In this document: one piece after another, positions 8,443 to 17,705 of the stretch | How positions within the stretch are numbered: the stretch's first letter is position 1 | Layout of the letters: every line of letters begins with the position of its first letter | Source of the DNA: Rhodospirillales bacterium | GTDB lineage: Bacteria > Pseudomonadota > Alphaproteobacteria > Rhodospirillales > Casp-alpha2 | DNA: 64,000 bases | NCBI GenBank assembly: GCA_021775095.1 | Contig: JAJFII010000006.1 | Location: 1 to 64,000 of the forward strand | Reading direction: 5' to 3' | Translations under genes and position numbers: made by a program | The notes under the pieces: generated by a model | The model's input: the letters and a program-made list of their open reading frames with translations, nothing else | Database searches by the model: none | What the model was told of the DNA's origin: nothing

Positions 8443-9603
8443 ATGCAAACAGCCGACGCCCTATCACGTTTAGGAACAGAATCCGCATTTGAAGTTTTGG
8501 CGCGGGCCAATGCCCTCGCCGCGCAAGGCAAGGACATTATCAACCTGGGAATTGGTCAACCGGATTTTAAAACCCCCGAACATATTGTCGAAGCCGCCGT
8601 CAAAGCCTTGCGTGACGGGCATCACGGATATACACCGGCCAACGGGATCGTCGAAGCCCGCGAAGCCGTCGCAGCCGATATTGCCAAGTATCGTAAAGTC
8701 GAGGTCGACCCCAATCATGTGATGATCGTCCCCGGTGGCAAAGTGACGATGTTTTTTGCGATCATGATGTTTGGCCAGGCGGGTGCAGAGATCCTGTACC
8801 CGAACCCGGGTTTCCCGATCTACGAGAGCGTCATCAGGTTTTCCGGCGCCCAACCCGTTGCCATGCCGTTGTATGAGGAAACCGGTTATGCCTTCGACGC
8901 CGACGAAGTGCTATCGCTGATATCCCCAAGAACCCGTTTGATCATCCTAAACACCCCGTCGAACCCGACCGGTGGCGCCGTACCGCGTTCCGAAATGGAT
9001 AAATTGGCGAACGGTCTGGCCGACCATCCCGACGTGACCATTCTGTCCGATGAAATATACGCGCGCATGTTATACGATGGGCGTGAACATGTCAGTTTGC
9101 TTGAATACGAACATTTGCGGGATCGGGTCATCCTGCTGGATGGCTGGTCAAAGACCTATGCGATGACCGGATGGCGGATGGGGTATGGGGTTTGGCCCGC
9201 GTCGCTTATTGAACAGGCGACCCGGTTATCCATTAACGTTCACTCCTGTGTCAACGCATCCGCCCAATATGCCGGCGTTGCGGCGCTGCAAGGACCACAG
9301 GACGCCGTCGATCACATGGTGAGCGCCTTTGATGAACGGCGCCGCGTGATCGTTGACGCCCTGAATTCAGTTCCCGGTTTCACATGTCCGGAACCCGGTG
9401 GTGCTTTTTATGCCTTTCCCAATATTACCGGCACCGGAATTGCCTCCATGGATTTACAAAACAAGCTGCTTAACGAAGCGGGTGTTGCGATTATTTCGGG
9501 GACCAGTTTTGGTGCCCAGGGCGAAGGATATGTGCGTTTTTCCTACGCCAATTCGACAGAAAATATTATTGAAGCGATCCGCCGTGTGAAGGCCTGCCTG
9601 TAA
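8443..9603 (+). CDS. PLP-dependent class I/II aminotransferase (aspartate aminotransferase-like)
   Basis: A 386-residue fold-type I enzyme. It has the entrance motif INLGIGQPDFKTPEHI (residues 33-48), NTPSNPTGG (Asn174), LSDEIYA (Asp203, Tyr206) and the PLP lysine in WSKTYAMTGWRMGYG (Lys237, Arg245). This pattern is of the 1-gamma/1-beta aspartate/aromatic/alanine aminotransferase group. It transfers amino groups to 2-oxoglutarate or pyruvate in the cytoplasm; exact specificity is not visible. GGGGGA lies 7-12 bases upstream of ATG 8443. It is separated from glnB by about 250 bases and probably is its own unit. Confidence 0.9.
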   Translation: MQTADALSRLGTESAFEVLARANALAAQGKDIINLGIGQPDFKTPEHIVEAAVKALRDGHHGYTPANGIVEAREAVAADIAKYRKVEVDPNHVMIVPGGKVTMFFAIMMFGQAGAEILYPNPGFPIYESVIRFSGAQPVAMPLYEETGYAFDADEVLSLISPRTRLIILNTPSNPTGGAVPRSEMDKLANGLADHPDVTILSDEIYARMLYDGREHVSLLEYEHLRDRVILLDGWSKTYAMTGWRMGYGVWPASLIEQATRLSINVHSCVNASAQYAGVAALQGPQDAVDHMVSAFDERRRVIVDALNSVPGFTCPEPGGAFYAFPNITGTGIASMDLQNKLLNEAGVAIISGTSFGAQGEGYVRFSYANSTENIIEAIRRVKACL

Positions 9604-9689
9604 GCGCGCAAACGGCCCCGGGCGGGGATGTGAATAAATAATATGCGATTGCCTAAATAAAAGGCAAACAGAGCTTGTGATCAATCGAT

Positions 9690-10191
<502 letters not shown>

Positions 10192-10237
10192 AATTCAGAG
10201 CGATTGCTCGCATTAACCCGAAGAAGGAACAGACGTA

Positions 10238-11659
10238 ATGACACTGAACTGTAAAACCCCCGCCGACGTCATCAAATATCTGAAAGATGAACATATTGAT
10301 TTCGTCGATCTCCGCTTTACGGATCCGCGCGGCAAATGGCAGCATTTGACCATGTGCGCCGATTTTGTCGATGAAGATGCCTACGCCGACGGCATCATGT
10401 TTGACGGATCATCGATCGCCGGCTGGAAAGCCATCAACGAATCAGACATGACACTGATCCCCGATCCGACCACGGCGGTCCTCGACCCGTTCTCCGCGCA
10501 ACCGATGGTCATCGTATTTTGCGATATTATTGAGCCGACAACAGGTCAAAGTTATGGCCGGGACCCTCGCTCCATCGCCAAAAAGGCCGAAGCCTATTTG
10601 GGCTCAACGGGAATTGGTGACACCATATTTTTTGGCCCGGAACCCGAATTTTTTGTCTTTGATGACGTGCGCTTTAATGTGGAAATGAACTCCTGCTTTT
10701 ATGAAATCGATTCCGATGAAGGCCCCTATGCGACGGGTAAAATGTTCGACGAAGGCAATCTCGGCCACCGTCCGGGCATCAAAGGCGGATACTTCCCGGT
10801 ACCGCCGGTCGATGCGGCCCACGATTTACGCGCTGAAATGGTTACGGTGATGAGGGAAATGGGACTGAACATGGACAAACATCACCATGAGGTGGCACCG
10901 TCGCAGCACGAACTTGGCTTGACCTACTCTACCCTTGTGCAATCGGCCGACAATGTCCAAGTCTATAAATACGTGACTCAAATGGTCGCTCATACCTATG
11001 GCAAAACAGCCACCTTCATGCCTAAACCTGTTGCCGGTGATAACGGATCGGGTATGCATTGCCATCAATCCATCTGGAAAGACGGTAAACCGACATTTGC
11101 CGGTTCCGCCTATGCGGACCTGTCCGAATCGGCCTTGCATTACATTGGCGGCATTATCAAACACGCGAAGGCCATCAACGCCTTTTCCAATCCGACGACC
11201 AACAGTTATAAGCGCCTGATTCCGGGATTTGAGGCACCTGTTCTGTTGGCCTATTCGGCGCGTAACCGGTCTGCCAGCTGCCGTATTCCCTTCGCCGCAA
11301 GCCCCAACGGCAAACGGGTCGAAATTCGTTTTCCCGACGCCCAGGCAAATCCCTACCTGGCCTTCGCGGCGATGATGATGGCCGGCCTCGACGGCATTCA
11401 GAACAAGATTAATCCGGGCGATGCCATGGATAAGGATCTGTATGACCTGCCTGCAGAAGAACTTGCCGAGGTTCCAACGGTTTGTGGGTCCTTGCGCGAA
11501 GCCATTGATTCGATGAATGAAGACCGTGATTTCCTCAAAAAAGGCGACGTATTCAGCGACGACCAGTTGGACGCCTATGCCGAACTGAAAATGGAAGAAG
11601 TTTACAGTTTTGAACACACACCGCATCCGGTGGAATATAAGATGTATTACTCGTCGTAA
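10238..11659 (+). CDS. glnA: glutamine synthetase type I
   Basis: A 473-residue GS-I subunit with [12 protein letters not shown] near the N-terminus, the metal-site segment [11 protein letters not shown], the ammonia/ATP regions [16 protein letters not shown] and the glutamate loop. The adenylylation site is Tyr402 in [10 protein letters not shown], so activity is expected to be controlled by GlnE and PII. It forms ammonia plus glutamate into glutamine at the cost of ATP in a cytoplasmic dodecamer. It starts 46 bp after glnB with GAAGGA as ribosome site, and is followed by a palindrome and a strong intrinsic terminator, closing the operon. Confidence 0.98.
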   Translation: MTLNCKTPADVIKYLKDEHIDFVDLRFTDPRGKWQHLTMCADFVDEDAYADGIMFDGSSIAGWKAINESDMTLIPDPTTAVLDPFSAQPMVIVFCDIIEPTTGQSYGRDPRSIAKKAEAYLGSTGIGDTIFFGPEPEFFVFDDVRFNVEMNSCFYEIDSDEGPYATGKMFDEGNLGHRPGIKGGYFPVPPVDAAHDLRAEMVTVMREMGLNMDKHHHEVAPSQHELGLTYSTLVQSADNVQVYKYVTQMVAHTYGKTATFMPKPVAGDNGSGMHCHQSIWKDGKPTFAGSAYADLSESALHYIGGIIKHAKAINAFSNPTTNSYKRLIPGFEAPVLLAYSARNRSASCRIPFAASPNGKRVEIRFPDAQANPYLAFAAMMMAGLDGIQNKINPGDAMDKDLYDLPAEELAEVPTVCGSLREAIDSMNEDRDFLKKGDVFSDDQLDAYAELKMEEVYSFEHTPHPVEYKMYYSS

Positions 11660-11677
11660 TTTCGTCTTGCCGTTTGA

Positions 11678-11696
11678 CTAGGGGTCCGGACCCTAG
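11678..11696. repeat. CTAG-flanked palindrome after glnA
   Basis: GGGTCCGGACCC (11682-11693) is a perfect 12-bp palindrome, flanked by CTAG on the left and TAG on the right to give a near-perfect 19-base structure. It sits between the glnA stop and the intrinsic terminator, so the transcript would end in two tandem hairpins. Confidence 0.5.
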
Positions 11697-11700
11697 ATTG

Positions 11701-11725
11701 GGGCCGCCTTTGGGCGGCCCTTTTT
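11701..11725 (+). terminator. intrinsic terminator of glnBA
   Basis: GGGCCGCC (11701-11708) pairs with GGCGGCCC (11713-11720) over a TTTG loop and is followed directly by TTTTT (11721-11725). This is a textbook Rho-independent terminator 42 bp after the glnA stop. Confidence 0.92.
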
Positions 11726-11876
11726 ATTGACCTCTGGATCGGCGTTTTGGGAGGGCCGATGGCAGTGGATTGCGCAGAGATTGAAAATCCCGTTATGGTA
11801 TATATCGATAAGGGTATTATTCGTTTTAGGAGATAAATGCTTCCTGGTTTCTCGTATATGTGTTAACTTGATCGCC

Positions 11877-12518
11877 ATGGTCCAGTTTAACGAGTATATG
11901 CCGGGAATTCTATTGCTGTACGCGGCCTTTGGCTTGGGTCTGGTTACGCCTGGCCCCAACATTCTGGCGGTTATTGGCACGTCCATGTCGGTTAATCGTA
12001 AATCCGGTGTGGCTTTGGCGGCCGGTGTTGCCGGCGGCACTTTCCTGTGGGCCACCCTTGCCGTAATGGGAGTTGCCGCGCTGTTTGCGACCTTTGCGTC
12101 AGCTTTGTTTGTTCTGAAAATAGTCGGTGGCCTGTATTTGTTATGGCTTGCCTATAAGATATTTCGATCTGCAGCGTCGACTGACGCGCTCGAAATCACA
12201 TCTTTGCAAATCGCCAATCGGGGGCCCCTGGGGTATGTGGCGCGTGGCGTGATCATTCAAATGTCCAACCCAAAAGCGGCGCTGGCGTGGCTTGCAATCC
12301 TGCCCCTGTGCATTGATAACGGGGCCCCTCCCTGGGTTTGGATGGCCGTGGTGATTGGCACAACCACAATGTCCGTATTGGGCCACTTGGCTTATGCAAT
12401 CGCTTTTTCGACGCGTCCGGCAATCGACGCTTTTCACAGGGGACGACGGGTCATGCAGACCCTGTTAGGGTGCTTTTTCGGGTTTGTTGGAATCAAACTT
12501 CTGGTCAGTGGCCTGTAG
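11877..12518 (+). CDS. LysE-family amino acid exporter
   Basis: A 213-residue inner-membrane protein with six hydrophobic segments. Near the N-terminus is the LysE/RhtB signature GLGLVTPGPNILAVIGTSMS, followed by SGVALAAGVAGG. The family exports amino acids or related small metabolites; substrate here is unknown. ATG 11877 gives the family-like N-terminus MVQFNEYMPGILLLYAAF but has no good ribosome site. A strong AGGAG precedes instead a 9-codon frame MLPGFSYMC (11837-11866) that ends 10 bases before the gene, so translation may be coupled through this short leader. Confidence 0.85.
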   Translation: MVQFNEYMPGILLLYAAFGLGLVTPGPNILAVIGTSMSVNRKSGVALAAGVAGGTFLWATLAVMGVAALFATFASALFVLKIVGGLYLLWLAYKIFRSAASTDALEITSLQIANRGPLGYVARGVIIQMSNPKAALAWLAILPLCIDNGAPPWVWMAVVIGTTTMSVLGHLAYAIAFSTRPAIDAFHRGRRVMQTLLGCFFGFVGIKLLVSGL

Positions 12519-12650
12519 GGACTGAACGCCCTGTTTTTGTCCAGTTTTGGTCGCGCAAACCATTGTGATATCAGCTCAGCAATAGTAAGAGAGTCGAGCA
12601 TTTTCTCTCCGTTGGCGGCACCGCCGCCGTCTTACCATGGAAGTACAACC

Positions 12651-13706
12651 ATGACCTATCGATTTGGGATCGTTGGTGCCGGAATTATTGCGGAATTTCA
12701 CGCCAAAGCGATTATAGCCATGACCGGTGCTGAACTTGTGGCCATCTATTCCAGGCGTTCCGAGCCTGCCCAAACCTTCGCCGCAAAACACAAATGCACA
12801 GCCTATTCGGACTATCAGGCGTTCATCGATCATCAGGCTATGGATATCGTCACGATTTGTACGGCCTCCGGTGCCCATTTGGAGCCGATACAACGCGCCG
12901 CGGCGGCTGGCAAACACATCATTTGTGAAAAACCCCTGGAAATCACAACCGACCGCGTCGATCAGATGATTAAAGCCTGCAACTGCAATAATGTAATGTT
13001 GGCGGGCATTTTCCCGCGGCGGTTTAATGCCGCGACGAATCATTTGAAGCAGGCCGTAGAAGACGGGCGCTTTGGCCAGATCAATTTGGCGGACGCCTAT
13101 GTAAAATGGTGGCGAACTCAGGACTATTATGAGAGTGGTGCCTGGCGCGGGACCTGGGAACTTGATGGGGGCGGTGCGTTAATGAACCAGTCGATCCATA
13201 CCATTGATTTGCTGTTACATATCATGGGCGATGTTAAGACGGTTCGCGCCGAAACCCGGTTGGTGGCACACCAGGGAATCGAGGTTGAAGATACGGCGAT
13301 TGCCATGCTGGAATTTGCCACCGGTGCGATGGGTGTTATTCAGGGGTCAACGGCCTGTTGGTCACGTGACGGACACCCGGCAGAGGTGCAGATCACAGGT
13401 TCACAAGGTTCGGTTTTTATGACCGACGACAAATTTCGCGTTTGGGAATTTTTAAATCCGCAGGATGGGGACCAGAAAATCAAGCGGGACTTCGGATGGA
13501 CCGCCGAGATCGGCGGTGCCGGGGCCGCCGATCCCACAGCCATTGATTATCACTGGCACCAGAAAAATTTTGAAGACGTTCTATTGGCCTTAAAAGAAAA
13601 TCGCGCTCCGGCAATTGACGGCCAGGAAGGACGTCGGTCCATTGCTTTAGTGAACGCGATTTATCGTTCCGCGGCCCTGAATGGCGAAAAACTGGAAGTG
13701 GTTTAA
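12651..13706 (+). CDS. Gfo/Idh/MocA-family NAD(P)-dependent oxidoreductase
   Basis: A 351-residue protein. The N-terminal Rossmann domain begins FGIVGAGIIAEFHAKAI (GxGxxA), and the hallmark CEKPLE motif carries the family lysine at position 94. The C-terminal alpha/beta domain contains DGGGALMNQSIHTIDLLLHIMG, whose Asp/His pair is the usual catalytic region. The family oxidises sugar, inositol or sugar-acid hydroxyls. GGAAG lies 7 bases before ATG 12651. The stop is followed after one base by the cupin start, so the two are an operon; the downstream SDR, dioxygenase and EamA genes run the same way. Confidence 0.9.
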   Translation: MTYRFGIVGAGIIAEFHAKAIIAMTGAELVAIYSRRSEPAQTFAAKHKCTAYSDYQAFIDHQAMDIVTICTASGAHLEPIQRAAAAGKHIICEKPLEITTDRVDQMIKACNCNNVMLAGIFPRRFNAATNHLKQAVEDGRFGQINLADAYVKWWRTQDYYESGAWRGTWELDGGGALMNQSIHTIDLLLHIMGDVKTVRAETRLVAHQGIEVEDTAIAMLEFATGAMGVIQGSTACWSRDGHPAEVQITGSQGSVFMTDDKFRVWEFLNPQDGDQKIKRDFGWTAEIGGAGAADPTAIDYHWHQKNFEDVLLALKENRAPAIDGQEGRRSIALVNAIYRSAALNGEKLEVV

Positions 13707-13707
13707 A

Positions 13708-14037
13708 ATGGATATGCTCAACATTCCCTTTGGTGTCACCGACTGGTCCCAGATCGAAAAAACTGAACATCCGGGCGATACGGGTGTGGCCTATTGGCAG
13801 ACCCGAAATTTTGGTGCGATCCGGGTTCGCATGGTTGAATACTCGGTCGGATATCTGGCGGATCACTGGTGTTCCAAAGGCCATATTTTATTATGTCTGG
13901 AGGGGCGTCTGGATACGGAACTGGAGGACGGACGGATAATCACCCTGACGCCGGGACGCAGTTATCAAGTGGCCGACAATACCGAACCACACCGATCGCG
14001 AACCGATGACGGTGCTAAATTGTTTATTGTTGATTGA
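13708..14037 (+). CDS. small cupin-fold protein (DHCW-type)
   Basis: A 109-residue single-domain cupin. The motif DHWCSKGHILLCLEGRLDTEL (quoted in part) and the later LTPGRSYQVADNTEPHRS resemble what I recall as the DHCW-motif cupin family. Conserved His and Cys residues may form a metal site. Function is unknown; small cupins often are isomerases, epimerases or sensors for the substrate of neighbouring oxidoreductases. It begins one base after the oxidoreductase stop, so translation is probably coupled. An alternative start at 13714 is possible. Confidence 0.75.
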   Translation: MDMLNIPFGVTDWSQIEKTEHPGDTGVAYWQTRNFGAIRVRMVEYSVGYLADHWCSKGHILLCLEGRLDTELEDGRIITLTPGRSYQVADNTEPHRSRTDDGAKLFIVD

Positions 14038-14345
14038 CTGGGGAACAGCGGTGTATGGCAGGGATATCGGCGGCCGAAACGAGTTGCCCTGCGGATCCGC
14101 CGACGGGGCACCAACGAGTTCCCACTGAGCGGTAGGTCTGGGGGCCGCCGAGTCCAAATTGTGATGGCTGGATGCCGAGCGAGGTAGATTGTCGTCCGGC
14201 GACAGGGAGATAAGGGGCTGACACCGGTGCGGCGGGGTCTGTTGATTTTTATTTCTCTCGTGGCCGTCAATTCAGGGTTATGGTGAGCGATACTGTTGAT
14301 GGATGGCAGGCCCATTCATCGGATTTAGGGACGATTGGAAATCAA
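14038..14345. other. 308-bp intergenic region
   Basis: No gene is supported on either strand between the cupin and the SDR gene, and no clear promoter or terminator is seen. Several short frames exist but none looks like a known protein. The gap breaks the otherwise tight cluster, so the SDR may have its own promoter here. Confidence 0.4.
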
Positions 14346-15245
14346 GTGAAAATATTTGTTACGGGTGCATCTGGATATATTGGCGGCTCAGTGGCGGCGG
14401 GTCTGATTAATCGGGGTCACCAAATTTGCGGGTTGGTGCGTTCCGATGCGCGGGCGGAACAGGTCCGTCAACGTGGCATTGAACCGGTGTTGGGACAGTT
14501 AAGTGATCTCGAGGTCCTTGCCCGCATGGCCAGTGAGTGCGATGCCGTCATCAACGCCGCCAACGCGGAAGACCGGGCTTCCGCTGAAACCTTTGTTAAG
14601 GCGCTGGCTGGTAGCGGCAAGGCTTTCCTGCAGACCAGCGGCTCCAGCGTCCTCGCTGATTTGTCGGAAGGTAAACAAAGCGATGCGGTTTATGACGAAG
14701 ATACAGCTTTTACGCCCCTGCCCGGTCGCGCCCCCCGGGTTGCGGTTAATCAACTGGTCCTGGATGGTGCCTCACAGAATCTTCGCAGTGTGGTCATCGC
14801 GCCAACCCTGATTTATGGCCGGGGTCATGGCGTTAATCCCAGCAGCATCCAGGTTCCCTGGTTGATCGAATTGGCAAAACAGAAAAATTGCGCGCATCAT
14901 ATCGGCCCTGGAGAAAATATCTGGGCAAACGTGCATATTGACGACCTGGTTGATTTATACGCGCTGGCTTTGGAAAAAGCGCCGGCTGGCGCTTTTTATT
15001 ATGCGGAAAATGGTGAAAATTCCATGCGGGAAATCTGCCAAACCATTAATAACCTCTACCGGTTCTCTGGCACGCCACAATCCATGACCGTGGCGGAGGC
15101 GGCGAAAATTTGGGGAGAAGGTGCGGCAAATTATACCATGGGGTCCAACAGCCGGGCCCGGGCCAAACGCGCCCGACAGGAGCTGGGATGGTCGCCCAGC
15201 CAACCGTCCCTGCTTGAAGATTTGACGGCGACCGGCCCCATATAA
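14346..15245 (+). CDS. extended SDR-family NAD-dependent epimerase/dehydratase-like protein
   Basis: A 299-residue protein from the GTG at 14346 (GGAAA 5 bases upstream). It has the nucleotide-binding start VKIFVTGASGYIGGSVAAGL (TGxxGxxG). In place of the canonical YxxxK site it shows a region with AVNQLVLDG, so the Tyr of classical SDRs seems absent. The later segments APTLIYGRGHGVNPSSIQVP and HIDDLVDLYALALEKAP are typical of the extended/atypical (NmrA- or YeeZ-like) group. A redox role is plausible but the missing Tyr-Lys pair weakens a claim of epimerase activity. It lies in the oxidoreductase-cupin-dioxygenase cluster. Confidence 0.8.
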   Translation: MKIFVTGASGYIGGSVAAGLINRGHQICGLVRSDARAEQVRQRGIEPVLGQLSDLEVLARMASECDAVINAANAEDRASAETFVKALAGSGKAFLQTSGSSVLADLSEGKQSDAVYDEDTAFTPLPGRAPRVAVNQLVLDGASQNLRSVVIAPTLIYGRGHGVNPSSIQVPWLIELAKQKNCAHHIGPGENIWANVHIDDLVDLYALALEKAPAGAFYYAENGENSMREICQTINNLYRFSGTPQSMTVAEAAKIWGEGAANYTMGSNSRARAKRARQELGWSPSQPSLLEDLTATGPI

Positions 15246-15275
15246 ATCTTCGCGGTGGTCCGGAAAATTCCCGTA

Positions 15276-15304
15276 TTGACACAAAAAGGGCAATTCTTCA
15301 TAAC
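15276..15304 (+). promoter_or_regulatory. candidate sigma-70 promoter
   Basis: TTGACA (15276-15281) is followed after exactly 17 bases by CATAAC (15299-15304), 51 bases before the dioxygenase ATG. The -35 box is consensus and the -10 box matches four of six. Confidence 0.45.
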
Positions 15305-15354
15305 CCTGTGGCCTCCCGCCCTGTAGCCAACCCGTCAACCAGAACAGCGAAACC

Positions 15355-16125
15355 ATGAATACCTTTATGCTCAACACGCCGGAACTTTCAGACAACCAGT
15401 TAAAGCGTTTTGAGAAAGACGGGTTTCTGATTGTAAAATCGGCCTTTTCGCCAGCGGAAATGGCGACGTTTAGCGCTTGGACAGATGAAATATTGGCCCG
15501 GCCGGAAGAGTCGGGAAAACACTGGGTATATCACGAAAAAAGTCTTGCCGGCACGGACGAAACTTTGGTCAGCCGGATCGAAAATATCACACCGTTTCAT
15601 GCTGGATTCCGACAAATGACGGAAGTCCTGCGCCATCCGACGGGGCAGTTGTTGGGTGAAGAAGCGGTTCTTTTTAAGGAAAAAGTAAACTTTAAAATGC
15701 CCGGTGGCGACGGATTTAAACCGCACCAGGACAGCCAGGCCGGGTGGGATTATTATGTGGATTTTTTCATCAGCGTGTTGGTCAGCATCGACGCATCAAC
15801 CATTGAAAACGGTTGTCTGCAAATGTGCGCCGGACACCACAAACGCGGATTGTTCAAATCCTGGGAACCCCTGTCAGCAACCGATATGCGAGACATGGAA
15901 TTCGTCAATGTTGAAACCGAACCCGGTGATATGGTATTTTTCGATTGTTTTGCTCCTCACCAATCTGCGCCAAACATGAGCGATAAAATCAGGCGCATCT
16001 ATTACGCCACCTATAACCGCAAATCGGCCGGCGACCATTTGGCGCAATATTACGCCGACAAGTTTAAAAACTATCCCCCCGACATTGACCGGCTGCAGGG
16101 TAAGGAATACGTTTTCCGGGTTTAA
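15355..16125 (+). CDS. phytanoyl-CoA dioxygenase (PhyH) family Fe(II)/2-oxoglutarate oxygenase
   Basis: A 256-residue non-haem iron oxygenase with the complete facial triad. His124 and Asp126 are in FKPHQDSQAGW, and the distal His202 in CFAPHQSAPN; the 2-oxoglutarate-binding arginine is at 213/214 (DKIRRIYYATYN). The KEKVNFKMPGGDGF approach and the PHQDSQAGW context resemble the 2-aminoethylphosphonate/choline-phosphonate hydroxylases PhnY and TmpA, so a phosphonate or similar zwitterionic substrate is one option. No PhnZ/TmpB HD-domain partner is adjacent, so this is only a suggestion. The EamA transporter gene starts at or just past its end. Confidence 0.88.
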   Translation: MNTFMLNTPELSDNQLKRFEKDGFLIVKSAFSPAEMATFSAWTDEILARPEESGKHWVYHEKSLAGTDETLVSRIENITPFHAGFRQMTEVLRHPTGQLLGEEAVLFKEKVNFKMPGGDGFKPHQDSQAGWDYYVDFFISVLVSIDASTIENGCLQMCAGHHKRGLFKSWEPLSATDMRDMEFVNVETEPGDMVFFDCFAPHQSAPNMSDKIRRIYYATYNRKSAGDHLAQYYADKFKNYPPDIDRLQGKEYVFRV

Positions 16126-16999
16126 CTCGTCCCGCAAGAAAGCCCCTCCCCTGGATCCTCTCGTTCTCATTCTTGTGCTAACTGCTGCGGTTCTCCATGC
16201 GTCGTGGAATGCCATGGTCAAAAGCGGTGGCGATCCCTGGTTGCGAATGGGTACAACCATCGCAGTGAGCGGATTAATTGGCCTTGGCCTGACACCGTTA
16301 GTGGGGCTGCCGGACCCGGACTCCTGGGGTTTCATTCTGGCCTCCGTAACGATCCATCAGGTCTATTTTGTCAGTGTCTGCTTTGGTTATCGATTTGGCG
16401 ACCTGTCACAGGTCTACCCCATTCAACGTGGCATTGCGCCGTTGCTGGTTGCCATTGCCGGGTTTTATTTTGTTGGCGAGAACCTGTCACTGCAGGGGAC
16501 CTTGGCGGTCATTTTGATCAGTATTGCGATCCTGAGCCTGGCCTTTGGCTCGAACCTGCGGCTCACCGGTGGACGGGCAGTACCCATTGCCCTCTTCACC
16601 GGCGCCTTGATCGCCGCTTATACCATTGTTGACGGTATGGGCGGGCGGCTTTCGGGAAATGTTTTTGCCTATATCGCGTGGCTGGCGGCCCTCGAAGCGA
16701 TCCCCTTTACTCTGCTGGTGCTGTGGATGGTTCGCCGCAAACCGAGCGGCGCCAACAGGCGCCATATTCTGACAGGTATCGGTGGTGGCGTGCTTTCGTT
16801 CGCCGCCTATGGTCTGGTCATCTGGGCCATGAGCCTGAGCCATTTAACCTATGTTTCGGCATTACGTGAAACCAGTGTTATTCTGGCCGCGTGGATCGGC
16901 AGCCGCCTGCTCAACGAACCTTTTGGACGTTACCGTATTTTTGCCGCCAGTATTGTGGCTCTCGGTGTTTTTATTTTGCAGTTAAGCGAAGCCGGATAG
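16085..16999 (+). CDS. EamA/DMT-family transporter
   Basis: An inner-membrane drug/metabolite transporter of about 280-304 residues with ten hydrophobic segments in two EamA repeats. The second repeat ends SALRETSVILAAWIGSRLLNEPFGRYR, the family hallmark. The start is unsettled. TTG 16085 overlaps the dioxygenase by 41 bases and yields a non-conserved leader. CTG 16151 or GTG 16175 would be nearer the first membrane segment, but none has a clear ribosome site. It is likely cotranscribed with the dioxygenase and may import or export its substrate or product. Confidence 0.82.
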   Translation: MTGCRVRNTFSGFNSSRKKAPPLDPLVLILVLTAAVLHASWNAMVKSGGDPWLRMGTTIAVSGLIGLGLTPLVGLPDPDSWGFILASVTIHQVYFVSVCFGYRFGDLSQVYPIQRGIAPLLVAIAGFYFVGENLSLQGTLAVILISIAILSLAFGSNLRLTGGRAVPIALFTGALIAAYTIVDGMGGRLSGNVFAYIAWLAALEAIPFTLLVLWMVRRKPSGANRRHILTGIGGGVLSFAAYGLVIWAMSLSHLTYVSALRETSVILAAWIGSRLLNEPFGRYRIFAASIVALGVFILQLSEAG

Positions 17000-17063
17000 A
17001 ATTATTCTAATCCTGCGGATCGGCGAAAAATCGCCCTACGGACCCGTGCCTGAATGCTGGGAA

Positions 17064-17705
17064 TTAACGGGTGTTGTGGTCCAAAAACAGGGGTTTTTGC
17101 AATAAAAGGATATCACCCGTGTAGGGATGACAGGCATGGCGGACAACACGACGGCGTGCGCTTTCCTCGAATCCAACGGATTGATAAAGCTTATGGGCCA
17201 CGGTATTTTCTTCGAATACGAGAAGACTCAGTCGCCCGCAGCCGGCATCGATGGCCTTGCCCTCGGCAATTTCCAGCAATTGCCGTGCAATGCCTTGGTG
17301 GCGGTGGTTTTCGCCGACCGCCAGGGAGTCAATGTAATAGCTGCCCAAGGCCTGTGCCTCCAGTTCATGGATCGGCCGCAGAAGTGCCGTCGAAGCTGTT
17401 TCGGCGGCCGGTTCGACGGCCATGGTGGGGATCGGATAACTGAGTAAAATGGCTTGTATCGTCGTTTTTTGTTGCCTGACGACAACACGGGAATAAGAGC
17501 ACCAACTGTCAGCTTTTTGACACTCCCGGGCACCATAGGCAAACGGATCTTCTCCGGCAACTGCTGATTGCTGCCATATATACCCGACAATTCCGTCGGC
17601 CGCCACATCGAGCAATTGGGCAATAGCTGCAGTGTCTTTGATTTCAGCCTGTCGATAGGCCGAACCAAAATCCAGGAACTCTCCCTCAGTCACGTCGCCT
17701 GCCAC
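17064..17705 (-). CDS. GNAT-family N-acetyltransferase
   Basis: A 213-residue protein with one GNAT domain. The acetyl-CoA motif A is YYIDSLAVGENHRHQGIARQL (quoted in part; core HRHQGIA at about residue 134-140), followed by motif B ENTVAHKLYQSVGFEE. GNATs acetylate amines from acetyl-CoA. It starts with GTG at 17705, whose G is the last base of the TAG stop of the nucleotidyltransferase gene (TAGTG overlap), so translation is directly coupled to it. The acceptor is unknown. Location beside hpnA suggests, without proof, a role in hopanoid or surface-lipid head-group chemistry. Confidence 0.85.
   Translation of the reverse strand: MAGDVTEGEFLDFGSAYRQAEIKDTAAIAQLLDVAADGIVGYIWQQSAVAGEDPFAYGARECQKADSWCSYSRVVVRQQKTTIQAILLSYPIPTMAVEPAAETASTALLRPIHELEAQALGSYYIDSLAVGENHRHQGIARQLLEIAEGKAIDAGCGRLSLLVFEENTVAHKLYQSVGFEESARRRVVRHACHPYTGDILLLQKPLFLDHNTR

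Noticed and set aside
10826-11626. 266-residue minus-strand frame
   Set aside because: It is antisense to glnA, which is certain.
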